Assembly: GCA_017857395.1 (NCBI GenBank)
Contig: JAFMDF010000072.1
Span: forward strand, 1-32,809
DNA: 32,809 bases
Direction of reading: 5' to 3'
Source of the DNA: Bacteroidota bacterium
Lineage (GTDB): Bacteria > Bacteroidota > Bacteroidia > Chitinophagales > Saprospiraceae
Shown here: one piece after another, positions 1 to 7,277 of the stretch
Layout: every line of letters starts with the position of its first letter
Numbering within the stretch: position 1 is the stretch's first letter
Made by a program: the position numbers and the translations under genes
The notes under the pieces: generated by a model
The model's database searches: none
Seen by the model: only the letters and a program-made list of their open reading frames with translations
Told to the model about the DNA's origin: nothing

Positions 1-48
1 TATTTCGTGTAATTTATGTATTAATCAAAAATTTGAGCGAACCTAGCG
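1..48. repeat. Partial copy of a MITE-like element (inverted relative to 22669-22716)
   Basis: Positions 1-48 are the exact reverse complement of 22669-22716 (48 of 48). They end in the 12-bp terminal repeat GCGAACCTAGCG that also ends the element at 22669-22931. The window therefore starts inside a second copy in the opposite orientation; the rest lies outside the window. The element edge is 4 bp beyond the stop codon of the CBS gene. Confidence 0.85.
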
Positions 49-52
49 ATAT

Positions 53-508
53 TTATTTGGGTTTAATAGTTTGATAATTTTCTAAAGTTACTTTTTCAGC
101 GGCAATCGCTTCGATAATATCATGGGGTGTAACGATTCCCACTAAGTCCCCTTTATCGAGGACGGGCAATGCATGAAAGCGATTTAATCTAAATAAATCT
201 AAAGCCGTTCTAATGGGGTCATCGACTTCTAATTTTGCCAATTTACTCGTCATTATTTCTTCGGCTTTCCATTGGTTTAATTGATAGGTTTCTTTCTCTT
301 TTTGCCCTTCTCCAGCAACACATCCTTGTTTGAAATAATAATAATCTGTTTTACTTATCATTCCAACAATCTTTTTATAGCGGACAACTGGCAGGTGATG
401 AATATTATTTTTCTCAAATATTTCCCGAACAGCAACTAGCGATTCTCCTGGCGTAATTGTGATTAAATCGGTACTCATTATGGTGGAAACTGGTGCTAAT
501 ACATTCAT
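53..508 (-). CDS. CBS-domain pair protein
   Basis: About 151 residues made almost entirely of two CBS motifs (from about residue 5 to 140). Typical segments are the first-domain IMSTDLITITPGE and GMISKTDYY, and the second-domain EIMTSKLAKLEVDDP, HALPVL and GIVTPHDIIE. CBS pairs (Bateman modules) usually bind adenine nucleotides and sense energy state. There is no fused catalytic or transport domain and no membrane segment, so the partner is unknown. The ATG at 508 was chosen because the longer frame begins only with TTG. The gene diverges from the FixL-like kinase. A -7-like GAACTTGC at 538-545 lies 36.5 bp from the centre of palindrome 568-581, so the gene probably belongs to the same low-oxygen regulon. 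Part of a MITE-like repeat begins just past the stop codon. Confidence 0.85.
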   Translation of the reverse strand: MNVLAPVSTIMSTDLITITPGESLVAVREIFEKNNIHHLPVVRYKKIVGMISKTDYYYFKQGCVAGEGQKEKETYQLNQWKAEEIMTSKLAKLEVDDPIRTALDLFRLNRFHALPVLDKGDLVGIVTPHDIIEAIAAEKVTLENYQTIKPK

Positions 509-567
509 GATAAAGGTGTTTAATGATTGAATTATGGGCAAGTTCCGATTATTGTAAAATTAGGATT

Positions 568-605
568 ATGACATATATCATTGGAGGGGGGTGACTTTTA
601 TCACC
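568..605. promoter_or_regulatory. Paired CRP/FNR-type operators between the CBS and kinase genes
   Basis: There are two palindromes: ATGACATATATCAT (568-581, centre 574.5) and GGTGACTTTTATCACC (590-605, centre 597.5). Their centres are 23 bp apart. Toward the kinase, GACCTTTG (627-634, -7-like) ends 36.5 bp after the second centre. Toward the CBS gene, GAACTTGC (545-538 on the minus strand) ends 36.5 bp from the first centre. Each site is thus the promoter-proximal one for one of the divergent genes. The same geometry recurs at four other loci. Binding by the neighbouring REC-CRP regulator is inferred. Confidence 0.75.
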
Positions 606-619
606 ATGACAAAAGTCAT
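606..619. promoter_or_regulatory. Third CRP/FNR-type palindrome in the kinase promoter
   Basis: ATGACAAAAGTCAT directly abuts the 590-605 site and is identical to the proximal nosZ site at 25475-25488. Its centre (612.5) is only 15 bp from that of the preceding site and would lie near -26 of the kinase promoter. A bound protein there would block RNA polymerase. Negative autoregulation is an inference from position only. Confidence 0.6.
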
Positions 620-660
620 CATCACCGACCTTTGTTATATAATTTAAGAATAGCAAATAA

Positions 661-1941
661 ATGACAGAATCAATATCCAATTCAGAAGATGCGCAGCGAT
701 TAAATGCCGTTATTAATACGGCTACTGATGGTATAATTATTATCAATCATAGAGGAATTATGGAATCTGTTAACTCAGCGGCGGCTATCTTATTTGGATA
801 TGAGCCTGAAGAAATGATTAGACAAAATATTAGTTTATTGACACCAAGTCCGCATAGAGAAAAGCATGATAGTTATATTCAAAATTATTTGTCAACGGGT
901 ATCAAGAAAATCATTGGTATTGGTAGAGAAGTAGATGGACAGCGAAAAGATGGTAGCCTATTCCCTTTGAGGTTAAGTATTAGCGAAGTTAAACTAGAAA
1001 ATCGAATTATTTTTACAGGTATTCTACATGATTTAAGTAAGGAAAAAGCACAAGAAGAAAAGATCAAAAAGCTAAATCAAGAACTAGAAGAACGGGTCGA
1101 AGAAAGAACCCAAGAATTAGGAAAAGTAGTGAATAAATTATTATTTACTAATAAACAATTGCAACAGGAAATAAAAGATAGAAAGGCAGCAGAAAAAGGT
1201 TTAAGGTTCAAAGAAAAAGAAACCCGTTCTGCTTTATTAAAAGAAAGAGAGTTAAGTGATATGAAATCTCGGTTTGTAACGATGGCATCTCATGAATTTA
1301 GAACACCTTTGAGTTCTATCTTAACTTCTGCTGAATTATTAGAATTACACTTAGCAGCTGGTCGTCATGAAAAATGTCCTAGGAATATTGAGCGTATCAA
1401 AAATTCAGTCAATCATTTAACAAGCGTTTTGAATGAGTTCTTATCTTTGAGTAAATTGGAAATGAATAATGTTAAAGCCGAGCCCTCTTTGTTTGTGTTT
1501 GATGAATTCGCTCAGCAATTAATTGAAAACCTAAAACCAATTTTAAAACAAGGGCAAAGTATTCAATTTGAAGGAATTGGAAAATCAGAAGAAGTGTATT
1601 TAGATAAAACTTTTTTGAATCATACATTAATGAATTTGATATCCAATGCCATCAAATATTCTAAAGAAAATCAGTTTATATCTTTTACTAGTAAAATTGA
1701 TAAAAGTACTTTAATCATTATCATAAAAGACCAAGGAATTGGTATTCCTGAACAAGACCAAAAACATTTATTTGGTCGATTTTTTAGGGCGCATAATGTA
1801 GAAAATATACCTGGAACTGGCTTAGGCTTAAACATTGTAAAAAAATATGTAGATTTATTGGGTGGTACGATTAGTTTTTTCAGTAAATTAGGAAAAGGGG
1901 CGACTTTTACTATCCAGATTCCATTAAATAAAACGGATTGA
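661..1941 (+). CDS. FixL-like haem-PAS sensor histidine kinase
   Basis: A 426-residue soluble kinase without membrane segments. Order: PAS (about 10-125), coiled coil (about 127-200), HisKA with phospho-acceptor His211 in ASHEFRTPL, and HATPase with N-box N325-N329, G1 DQGIGIP (357-363), F-box GRFF and G2 GTGLGL (385-390). The PAS domain closely resembles Bradyrhizobium FixL. His69 in EKHDSY lines up with the haem ligand His200. Arg89 in IIGIGRE lines up with Arg220, which contacts bound O2, with the same 20-residue spacing. I84 and L105 match distal-pocket I215 and L236. Arg206 is replaced by Asn75. The alignment is from memory of the family. The gene probably senses oxygen (or NO) and phosphorylates the regulator 61 bp downstream. 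It lies behind three CRP-type palindromes. Confidence 0.88.
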   Translation: MTESISNSEDAQRLNAVINTATDGIIIINHRGIMESVNSAAAILFGYEPEEMIRQNISLLTPSPHREKHDSYIQNYLSTGIKKIIGIGREVDGQRKDGSLFPLRLSISEVKLENRIIFTGILHDLSKEKAQEEKIKKLNQELEERVEERTQELGKVVNKLLFTNKQLQQEIKDRKAAEKGLRFKEKETRSALLKERELSDMKSRFVTMASHEFRTPLSSILTSAELLELHLAAGRHEKCPRNIERIKNSVNHLTSVLNEFLSLSKLEMNNVKAEPSLFVFDEFAQQLIENLKPILKQGQSIQFEGIGKSEEVYLDKTFLNHTLMNLISNAIKYSKENQFISFTSKIDKSTLIIIIKDQGIGIPEQDQKHLFGRFFRAHNVENIPGTGLGLNIVKKYVDLLGGTISFFSKLGKGATFTIQIPLNKTD

Positions 1942-2002
1942 TGGTTAATTCGTTATTCATTTTAATAAATTTGCGGATTAAATCTGCTTTATCAAAACAA
2001 CT

Positions 2003-3058
2003 ATGAAAAAGATATTAGTTATAGAAGACAATCAAGAAGTTAGGGAAGTATTGGAAGAAGTATTGGAATTATCGGGATACGATGTCAGCACTGCTGAAAA
2101 TGGTGCGGTAGGCGCAAAAAAAGCATTAGAGAACATACCTGATTTAATCATTTGTGATGTAATGATGCCAAAATTAGATGGTTTTGGGGTATTAAATATA
2201 TTAAGTAAGAAACCAGAAACGGCAGATGTGCCTTTTGTCTTTTTGACGGCCAAAGCAGAAAAAGAAGATTTTAGAAGAGGGATGAATTTAGGGGCAGATG
2301 ATTATATTACAAAGCCATTCTATAAAGATGAATTATTACAAGTTATCGAAACTCGCCTAAAGAAAAGTGACCGACTAAAAAAGACATTTGATGGCACAGC
2401 ATCAGGTCTAAGTCGATTTATTGATGAGGCAAAGGGGTATGAAGATTTGAAGAAATTGTCTAGTGATCGAAAAACAAAAACATTTAAAGGAAAAGAAGTT
2501 ATTTTCTTTGAAGGGGATTATCCTAAATATTTATACTTCCTCAAAAGTGGAAAAGTAAAGCTCACTAAGACCAATGAATATGGCAAAGAATTTATCATTA
2601 GCGTTTTGGAAGAAGGCGCTTTTATTGGCTATACAGCTCTAATAGCAGAGGAGAATTATACTTACGGAGCAACTGCCATGAAAGAGGGTACAGAATTAAG
2701 CCTCATTCCAAAAGGAGATTTCTTCCAATTATTATTAAAAAACCGAGATGTTTCTTCCCGCCTGATTAAAATGCTTGCCAATAATGTGATTGACAAAGAA
2801 GAACAATTATTAAATTTAGCTTATAGTTCCGTGAGAAAAAGGGTAGCCAATGCCGTATTATCTTTAAACGAACAACAGAAAAAAACAGGACAGACTCAAA
2901 TCACTATTTTGCGAGATGATCTTGCTCGAATAGTTGGTACGGCAAAAGAAAGTGTGATTCGGATGTTAACCGAATTTAAGGCCGATGGGTATATTGATAT
3001 TACCGATGGAGTGATTACTGTCTTGGATGGGCAGCGATTGAAGGCAATGAATTGTTAA
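2003..3058 (+). CDS. Response regulator fused to a CRP/FNR-type transcription factor
   Basis: 351 residues. A receiver domain (1-120) has acidic E8/D9, phospho-acceptor D52, T82 and K104. It is joined to a cyclic-nucleotide-binding-type beta barrel (about 150-265) and a C-terminal winged helix (about 275-345). The recognition helix K315-E-S-V-I-R320 keeps the Glu and Arg that contact GTGA in CRP. The phosphate-binding cassette region (GAFIGYTALI, then ENYTYGATA) lacks the usual Arg-Ala/Ser pair, so cAMP binding is unlikely. There is no N-terminal cysteine cluster, so it is not an Fe-S FNR. It probably acts as FixJ and FixK in one protein: phosphorylated by the upstream kinase and binding the GTGAC-N4-GTCAC sites found at five loci here. 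A strong terminator follows. Confidence 0.88.
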   Translation: MKKILVIEDNQEVREVLEEVLELSGYDVSTAENGAVGAKKALENIPDLIICDVMMPKLDGFGVLNILSKKPETADVPFVFLTAKAEKEDFRRGMNLGADDYITKPFYKDELLQVIETRLKKSDRLKKTFDGTASGLSRFIDEAKGYEDLKKLSSDRKTKTFKGKEVIFFEGDYPKYLYFLKSGKVKLTKTNEYGKEFIISVLEEGAFIGYTALIAEENYTYGATAMKEGTELSLIPKGDFFQLLLKNRDVSSRLIKMLANNVIDKEEQLLNLAYSSVRKRVANAVLSLNEQQKKTGQTQITILRDDLARIVGTAKESVIRMLTEFKADGYIDITDGVITVLDGQRLKAMNC

Positions 3059-3098
3059 ATCGTTTAATTGTAGCATTTCTGATGCCTGATATGGAAAT

Positions 3099-3132
3099 AA
3101 AAATGCCCTTGGTCTAAACCAAGGGCATTTTT
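3099..3132 (+). terminator. Strong intrinsic terminator after the REC-CRP gene
   Basis: A perfect 14-bp stem (AAAAATGCCCTTGG at 3099-3112 with 3119-3132), a 6-base loop TCTAAA, and a T-rich tail (TTTTTATTTT). The A-run on the other side would also let it work on the minus strand for the convergent gene at 3481. Confidence 0.9.
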
Positions 3133-3174
3133 ATTTTAAGTAGTATTCAGTGATGGAAAGTCATTGATAATTAC

Positions 3175-3221
3175 CCGTGTCCCTTCAATAAATTCTACCA
3201 TAAATTATTGAAGGGACACGG
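3175..3221. repeat. Long intergenic inverted repeat
   Basis: CCGTGTCCCTTCAATAA at 3175-3191 pairs perfectly with its complement at 3205-3221 across a 13-base loop. No T-run follows on either strand, so it is more likely a dispersed palindromic unit or an RNA-stabilising hairpin than a classical terminator. Confidence 0.75.
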
Positions 3222-3480
3222 ATGTCAACTATTATTAAGCAATAATCAGGAGATTTTGTAATATCAGTTTTTTAGCTAGATTATCTAGAAAAAATAGTTA
3301 CAATAAAATCACCTATTTGTAATTAGCTTCTTATCAAATAAATACATTTTAGTTAAAATCCGTACCGAGAGTTGCTGCTTGGACTAAAATTATCGGCTGT
3401 ACATCAGACTACGTAAAATTTTACTCATATGATTTATTCTTAATAAATTTAATTAAAAAAGGTAAAATAATTTTCAATTT

Positions 3481-4221
3481 TTATACTAATAATTTTTCTA
3501 AAAAGTCCCCTACAAAATAAGCAACTGCGGCGGCAGCAGCACCTAACAACAAAGTTTCTAAAACACCTTTCCATATACTAGTCTGTGTTACATAAGATTT
3601 TAGATAACCAACCATCGTAAAAGCGAAAAAGGTCAATATGCAAGCAATTAAAAATAAATTGCTTTTGAATGGATGCATAAAATCAATCACATAAACAATC
3701 AACGGAATTAAGCCAAGTATCAAAAAAGAAATAAAAGTAACTCCACCAATTTTAAAAGGTGACCGCTGTTCTTTTATCATACCCAATTCTTCAGTCATCA
3801 TCACATCAACCCAACGGTCTTTATCAGCGCAAATAATATTAGTAACTTGTTCTAGTAATTGCCCTTCAAAGCCTTTGGTTTTGAAGATGTCCCTGATTTC
3901 TTGCCGTTCAATTTCTGGCATATTCTCTATTTCCCAATATTCTATTTTTTTATGTTTTTCGTAATTTTCTTGCTCTGATTTAGCCGCCAAGTAAGCACCA
4001 ATGGACATAGAAAATCCATCAGCCAATAGATTTGCAAAGCCTAGGATTAAGATAATAGCAGAGCTTAATTCTGCACCTGATGCTCCAGCCACTACCGCAA
4101 AAGTGGTGATACTGCCATCTATACCGCCGTAAACAAACTCTCCTAAATAATTCTGAAACTTTTGAAAATAGGAATGTTGTTGGTGTATTTGGGGTTCATC
4201 GTGTGATTGGATAAGGCTCAT
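3481..4221 (-). CDS. VIT1/CCC1 family membrane transporter
   Basis: 246 residues. The first two membrane helices carry the family signature GGIDGSITTFAVVAGASGA followed by LGFANLLADGFSMSIGAYLA. A cytoplasmic, acidic, helical region (about 85-150) is rich in Glu and Met and in VIT1 relatives binds metal. Three more membrane helices lie between about residues 155 and 240. Family members export Fe2+ or Mn2+ from the cytoplasm. It is the last gene of a minus-strand run of stress genes, 92 bp after a Usp gene. Iron release during oxygen limitation would suit the context, but substrate and direction are inferred from the family. Confidence 0.88.
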   Translation of the reverse strand: MSLIQSHDEPQIHQQHSYFQKFQNYLGEFVYGGIDGSITTFAVVAGASGAELSSAIILILGFANLLADGFSMSIGAYLAAKSEQENYEKHKKIEYWEIENMPEIERQEIRDIFKTKGFEGQLLEQVTNIICADKDRWVDVMMTEELGMIKEQRSPFKIGGVTFISFLILGLIPLIVYVIDFMHPFKSNLFLIACILTFFAFTMVGYLKSYVTQTSIWKGVLETLLLGAAAAAVAYFVGDFLEKLLV

Positions 4222-4313
4222 GTTAATAAATTATAAATAGGCTGGTCGCTAAATTTTTAGAATTTAGATTTAGCAAATAAGAAACTCTTAGAACGCCTAA
4301 GCGATGTATCGAA

Positions 4314-5120
4314 TTACGCATGAAATACAAACAAAGGAATATCTGTATGAAAAGCCATTTTCTTAGAAAAACTGCTATGAAATAGTCGTTCCCAAAGATT
4401 TCGTTTTGGTATATACAATGCCAAAGCATCAGAAGGATGCTCTTTTAAAAAATCATCTATTCCTTTCATAACCGAAGAGTTACTAATAACAGAAAATCTG
4501 ATAAACCGAGACGGCAGCCCTTCTACATATAATTCATCTTCCATATCAATTTTAGGGTCATCGGTCACATGTAAAAAATGGATTTTCGTATCAAACTCAC
4601 TACCAAAATCGGCTAATTTCTCTAAAAAATGCTTGTCTTTAAAACTGAAAGTCGTTGCATAAGTAATTTCTTTCATGCCGGTATATTTAGCCTTTTCTGG
4701 AATGGCTAAAACGGGGCAACCTGCGTTCATCATCAATCGAGTAGTAACACTACCAATTAGTTTATCTATTGCATTTCGTTCTCCTTTTGTACCCATAATA
4801 ATTAAATCACAACCTTTTCGACTGCGATCAACAATTTCTTGGTCAATGAACATGCCTGGATAAACCAATTTGTCGCCTATATTTTTAAAATCGTATTGGT
4901 TAATGAAATCCTGCAAATTTTGCTCCATTTGCATCTGTTTTTGAATCCTCAATTCTCGTTGTTGAGTCAAATCTAAATAAAGGTCTGTTCCTGTAAAAGG
5001 AACGGCATAAACGTGGATTAAATCTATCATTGCGCCCTTTTCTTTGGCCATCGCAATAGCATATTGATAGGCATTATGAGCAGCAGGAGAAAAATCCGTT
5101 GGAAATAATATCTTTTTCAT
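4314..5120 (-). CDS. Tandem universal stress protein (UspA family)
   Basis: About 268 residues containing two Usp folds. The N-terminal domain starts MKKILFPTDFSPAAHNAYQYA and has the ATP-binding signature G-x2-G-x9-G-S (GTKGERNAIDKLIGS). The C-terminal half starts near KEITYATTFSF and lacks a clear nucleotide motif, ending in LFVFHA. The start at 5120 was chosen because the Usp fold begins there; the longer frame runs back into the preceding gene. It follows the 5149-5985 Usp gene by 28 bp and is probably cotranscribed. Related proteins help bacteria survive energy and oxygen limitation; the precise target is unknown. Confidence 0.88.
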   Translation of the reverse strand: MKKILFPTDFSPAAHNAYQYAIAMAKEKGAMIDLIHVYAVPFTGTDLYLDLTQQRELRIQKQMQMEQNLQDFINQYDFKNIGDKLVYPGMFIDQEIVDRSRKGCDLIIMGTKGERNAIDKLIGSVTTRLMMNAGCPVLAIPEKAKYTGMKEITYATTFSFKDKHFLEKLADFGSEFDTKIHFLHVTDDPKIDMEDELYVEGLPSRFIRFSVISNSSVMKGIDDFLKEHPSDALALYIPKRNLWERLFHSSFSKKMAFHTDIPLFVFHA

Positions 5121-5148
5121 ATTTTGATAATTAGTTGGTTTGTAAAGA

Positions 5149-5985
5149 TTATCCCTCTTCTGGAAAATCAATCGTCAATACAGGCATATTTGCATGATTC
5201 ACTAAAGCCTCCACATTACTGCCGACAAGCATTCTTTTTAAGGGGCGCTTGTAGTGATTAGAAACTACTACTAAATCAGCGCCAATATTTTCAGCAAGAA
5301 GGCGAATACCTCCATCAATCGTGAAATGCTCAACGATATGCGTATGTGCAGTAAACGGTTTGGATAGCTCCGCATAGTCTTTCAATACTTCATTTTGTAA
5401 AATCAGTGGACCATCTAAAAACTCAGAATTGTGAATGGTTACTAGATGGATTTCTGGTAGAAAAGGCTTGATAAAATCTTTAAATTTCAAAAAAGCTACT
5501 TTCTCTGTCAAATTAAAACTTGAGGCATAAATGACTTTGTTAAAAGCTACTTTTTTCAATGGTTCTTTAATTACCAAAATTGGGCAATGCACCCTGCGGA
5601 CGACTTTTTGAGTATTACTCCCAATAAAGAATTCATTTTTCCCACTTGTTCCATGTGAACCCATCACTATTAAGTCTATATTTTTTTGCTCCACAAATTG
5701 CCGCAATCGGTCAATCCAATCGCCACCTGTGATATGTGTTTCTATAGTTATATCTGGAAATAACACTCGGATTCTTTCAAAAGAGGCTTCCACTTCATAT
5801 ATTTTTTTCAATGCATTTGGATGACCTTCTCGTTCACTTACGGACAGACTTTCCCAATTCTTAGGCAAATCAACATGATGAAATAAGTAGACTTTAGCAC
5901 CAAATTTCTTAGCTAATTGCATCCCTGCATTCTCCGCATTTTGCGCACATAATGAAAAATCAGTTGGTATTAATATACTTTTCAT
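5149..5985 (-). CDS. Tandem universal stress protein (UspA family)
   Basis: About 278 residues with two Usp folds. The first begins MKSILIPTDFSLCAQNAE, continues with FHHVDLP, and has the ATP signature G-x2-G-x9-G-S in GSHGTSGKNEFFIGS. The second half begins near KVIYASSFNLTEK and has the partial motif VVSNHYKRPLKRMLVGS, in which the first glycines are missing. ATG 5985 was preferred over the longer frame because the family N-terminus starts there. It is one of three divergent Usp paralogues in this run. A 237-bp gap with large hairpins separates it from the DUF2892 gene, so it may also have its own promoter. Confidence 0.88.
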   Translation of the reverse strand: MKSILIPTDFSLCAQNAENAGMQLAKKFGAKVYLFHHVDLPKNWESLSVSEREGHPNALKKIYEVEASFERIRVLFPDITIETHITGGDWIDRLRQFVEQKNIDLIVMGSHGTSGKNEFFIGSNTQKVVRRVHCPILVIKEPLKKVAFNKVIYASSFNLTEKVAFLKFKDFIKPFLPEIHLVTIHNSEFLDGPLILQNEVLKDYAELSKPFTAHTHIVEHFTIDGGIRLLAENIGADLVVVSNHYKRPLKRMLVGSNVEALVNHANMPVLTIDFPEEG

Positions 5986-6051
5986 ATTTAAAGTAGTTTT
6001 TCTGTTGAGGAAATCATAAAGTTGATTGGGACTTGGCATAGCTTGAACTTT

Positions 6052-6161
6052 TAGATGTTTGACATCTAGTTATGAAGTAGCGTAGTCAAAATGCTTGGAG
6101 GTCTGAGAGAAGCTCCAAGCATTTTGTTACCTGACCTTGGAACGTCTCTCAGACCTCCAAG
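6052..6161. repeat. Cluster of nested and competing inverted repeats
   Basis: TAGATGT/ACATCTA forms a small palindrome at 6052-6068. AATGCTTGGAG (6090-6100) pairs with 6113-6123. The overlapping CTTGGAGGTCTGAGAGA (6094-6110) pairs perfectly with 6145-6161. The second and third pairings share bases and exclude each other. They lie in the 237-bp space between the DUF2892 gene and the Usp gene at 5149-5985, so they may process, terminate or attenuate the Usp message. Function is not established. Confidence 0.7.
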
Positions 6162-6222
6162 TGTCTTTTCACAAAAAAGAATTATTCGTCACAAAGTTGA
6201 CTAACTACCAGTAGGTGAATGA

Positions 6223-6426
6223 TTAAGTTTTAGGTGTAGTATTTATACCCAAAAGTGTATAGAGTGGGCAAACGCCAACTACACTTGTTAAGATAAAAAC
6301 AACCGCTATAACACCTAAAACAATCGCTCCCATGCCTATAGCCATTTGATTTGCTATTAGACCTGCAATTAAAGCAGCCACTAATACTCGAATAATTCTA
6401 TCGGTAAATCCTACATTTACTTTCAT
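6223..6426 (-). CDS. DUF2892 small inner-membrane protein
   Basis: 67 residues with two hydrophobic helices. MKVNVGFTDRIIRVLVA, a run of small hydrophobic residues, then VCPLYTLLGINT are the hallmarks of DUF2892, which is also the membrane part of YgaP. The conserved Cys-Pro-Leu-Tyr near the end of the second helix is present. No rhodanese domain is attached. Function is unknown; such proteins are often near sulfur, redox and stress genes. ATG 6426 was chosen because the longer frame starts with TTG. It lies 35 bp after the preceding gene in the Usp operon. Confidence 0.85.
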   Translation of the reverse strand: MKVNVGFTDRIIRVLVAALIAGLIANQMAIGMGAIVLGVIAVVFILTSVVGVCPLYTLLGINTTPKT

Positions 6427-6461
6427 AGCCAATGATTTTGTGATTAGGAAAAATAGAAAAG

Positions 6462-6836
6462 CTAAGCAGATGTTTTAGTAATGTTATCTGCTATTGCACC
6501 TTTTTCATTTTGTTTGTGCAAAGTCCAGTGATCTGTAGCAGTGGTTTGTAACCAAACATCGCCCGATTTTCGGAACACCTGCACATTTAAGCCATATATA
6601 TCATGAAAATTCTGTTCTAAGGTACTTACTTTTTGATTGGCATGGATGCTCAAATCTCCTTCGTTCATTTGAGTTCTAGCATTTCCAATAGTGAACGTAT
6701 CCGCTAACTTATCTCTATCTGGCGATCCTTCCTGCTCCTCATGTTCATGCGCATAAAATTCAAGCTTCAAATAAGGGAATTTAGTATTAAATTCAACTTG
6801 TATAGCCTTGATGGTTTTATTATCTGTAATAGTCAT
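6462..6836 (-). CDS. Unknown conserved protein, paralogue of 6855-7262
   Basis: 124 residues, soluble, without signal peptide or Cys. I do not recognise a named family. It shares with its upstream neighbour FPYLKxEFY near residue 20, a TIGxxRT segment, and the C-terminal block GLNVQVFRKS-x-W-LQTxATDxWTL-x-QN. It therefore arose by tandem duplication. An acidic, His-rich stretch (AHEHEEQEGSPDRD) follows the first block and differs from the paralogue. It starts 18 bp after the preceding stop in the Usp operon, so a role in oxygen-limited or stationary physiology is likely by context only. Confidence 0.75.
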   Translation of the reverse strand: MTITDNKTIKAIQVEFNTKFPYLKLEFYAHEHEEQEGSPDRDKLADTFTIGNARTQMNEGDLSIHANQKVSTLEQNFHDIYGLNVQVFRKSGDVWLQTTATDHWTLHKQNEKGAIADNITKTSA

Positions 6837-6854
6837 TTTATTTCTTTTTTGAAA

Positions 6855-7262
6855 TTAAGAGAAAATTTTATCTTTATCTTTTTGATTAGCTGATTTTTCA
6901 AAATTTTTATCGCCCATTTTGGCACTTCGGTCATTTTGTTCTTTTAAAGTCCAATTATCTGTTGCCCAAGTTTGTAACCACTTACCATAGGATTTTCTAA
7001 AAACTTGCACATTTAAGCCATATAGCTTAGACAATAATTTTTCAAATTCACTAGTCTGCTGATTTTCATCTAAATTTAAGATGCCATAATTATCCATCGT
7101 TCGCACTGTTCCTATTGTTGATGCAGGGTCTAATACCTGCTCTTTTGGTGTTTCTTCACCATAATGATGGCTAGACTTATAAAACTCAATTTTCAAATAA
7201 GGAAAAGCTTTTTGAAAATCATTCTGTAAATCTTTTAAAGTTCTATTATTTGCTATTTTCAT
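6855..7262 (-). CDS. Unknown conserved protein, paralogue of 6462-6836
   Basis: 135 residues, soluble and charged. It has the same layout as its downstream paralogue: an N-terminal helix ending in FPYLKIEFYKSSHH, a TIGTVRTMDNYGILNL segment, and the strongly conserved GLNVQVFRKSYGKWLQT followed by ATDNWTLKEQN. The C-terminus is a short lysine-rich tail (from about residue 113). It starts 15 bp after the Usp gene at 7278-8213, so translation is probably coupled. No known domain could be assigned from the sequence. Confidence 0.75.
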   Translation of the reverse strand: MKIANNRTLKDLQNDFQKAFPYLKIEFYKSSHHYGEETPKEQVLDPASTIGTVRTMDNYGILNLDENQQTSEFEKLLSKLYGLNVQVFRKSYGKWLQTWATDNWTLKEQNDRSAKMGDKNFEKSANQKDKDKIFS

Positions 7263-7277
7263 GATTCTTGATTTTAA

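Larger units (their letters stand above)
3059..3480. other. Intergenic region with two hairpins and no gene
   Basis: 422 bp between the convergent regulator and VIT1/CCC1 genes. It contains the terminator at 3099-3132 and the long inverted repeat at 3175-3221. The remainder (about 3222-3480) is AT-rich, and I see no credible reading frame, RNA gene or paired CRP-type site in it. Confidence 0.7.

Noticed and set aside
549-746. Open frame of 65 codons on the minus strand across the CBS/kinase gap
   Set aside because: It runs through the three operator palindromes and into the kinase gene, and its composition is unlike a protein. The region is explained as regulatory DNA.
2003-3058. Calling the regulator a cAMP receptor (Crp) or an Fe-S FNR
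   Set aside because: The phosphate-binding cassette residues are not those of Crp and the N-terminal cysteines of FNR are absent. A receiver domain is at the N-terminus instead.
3151-3166. GTGATGGAAAGTCAT as another CRP-type operator
   Set aside because: The half-sites are 7 bp apart instead of 6, there is no partner at 23 bp, and it lies just after a terminator between convergent genes.
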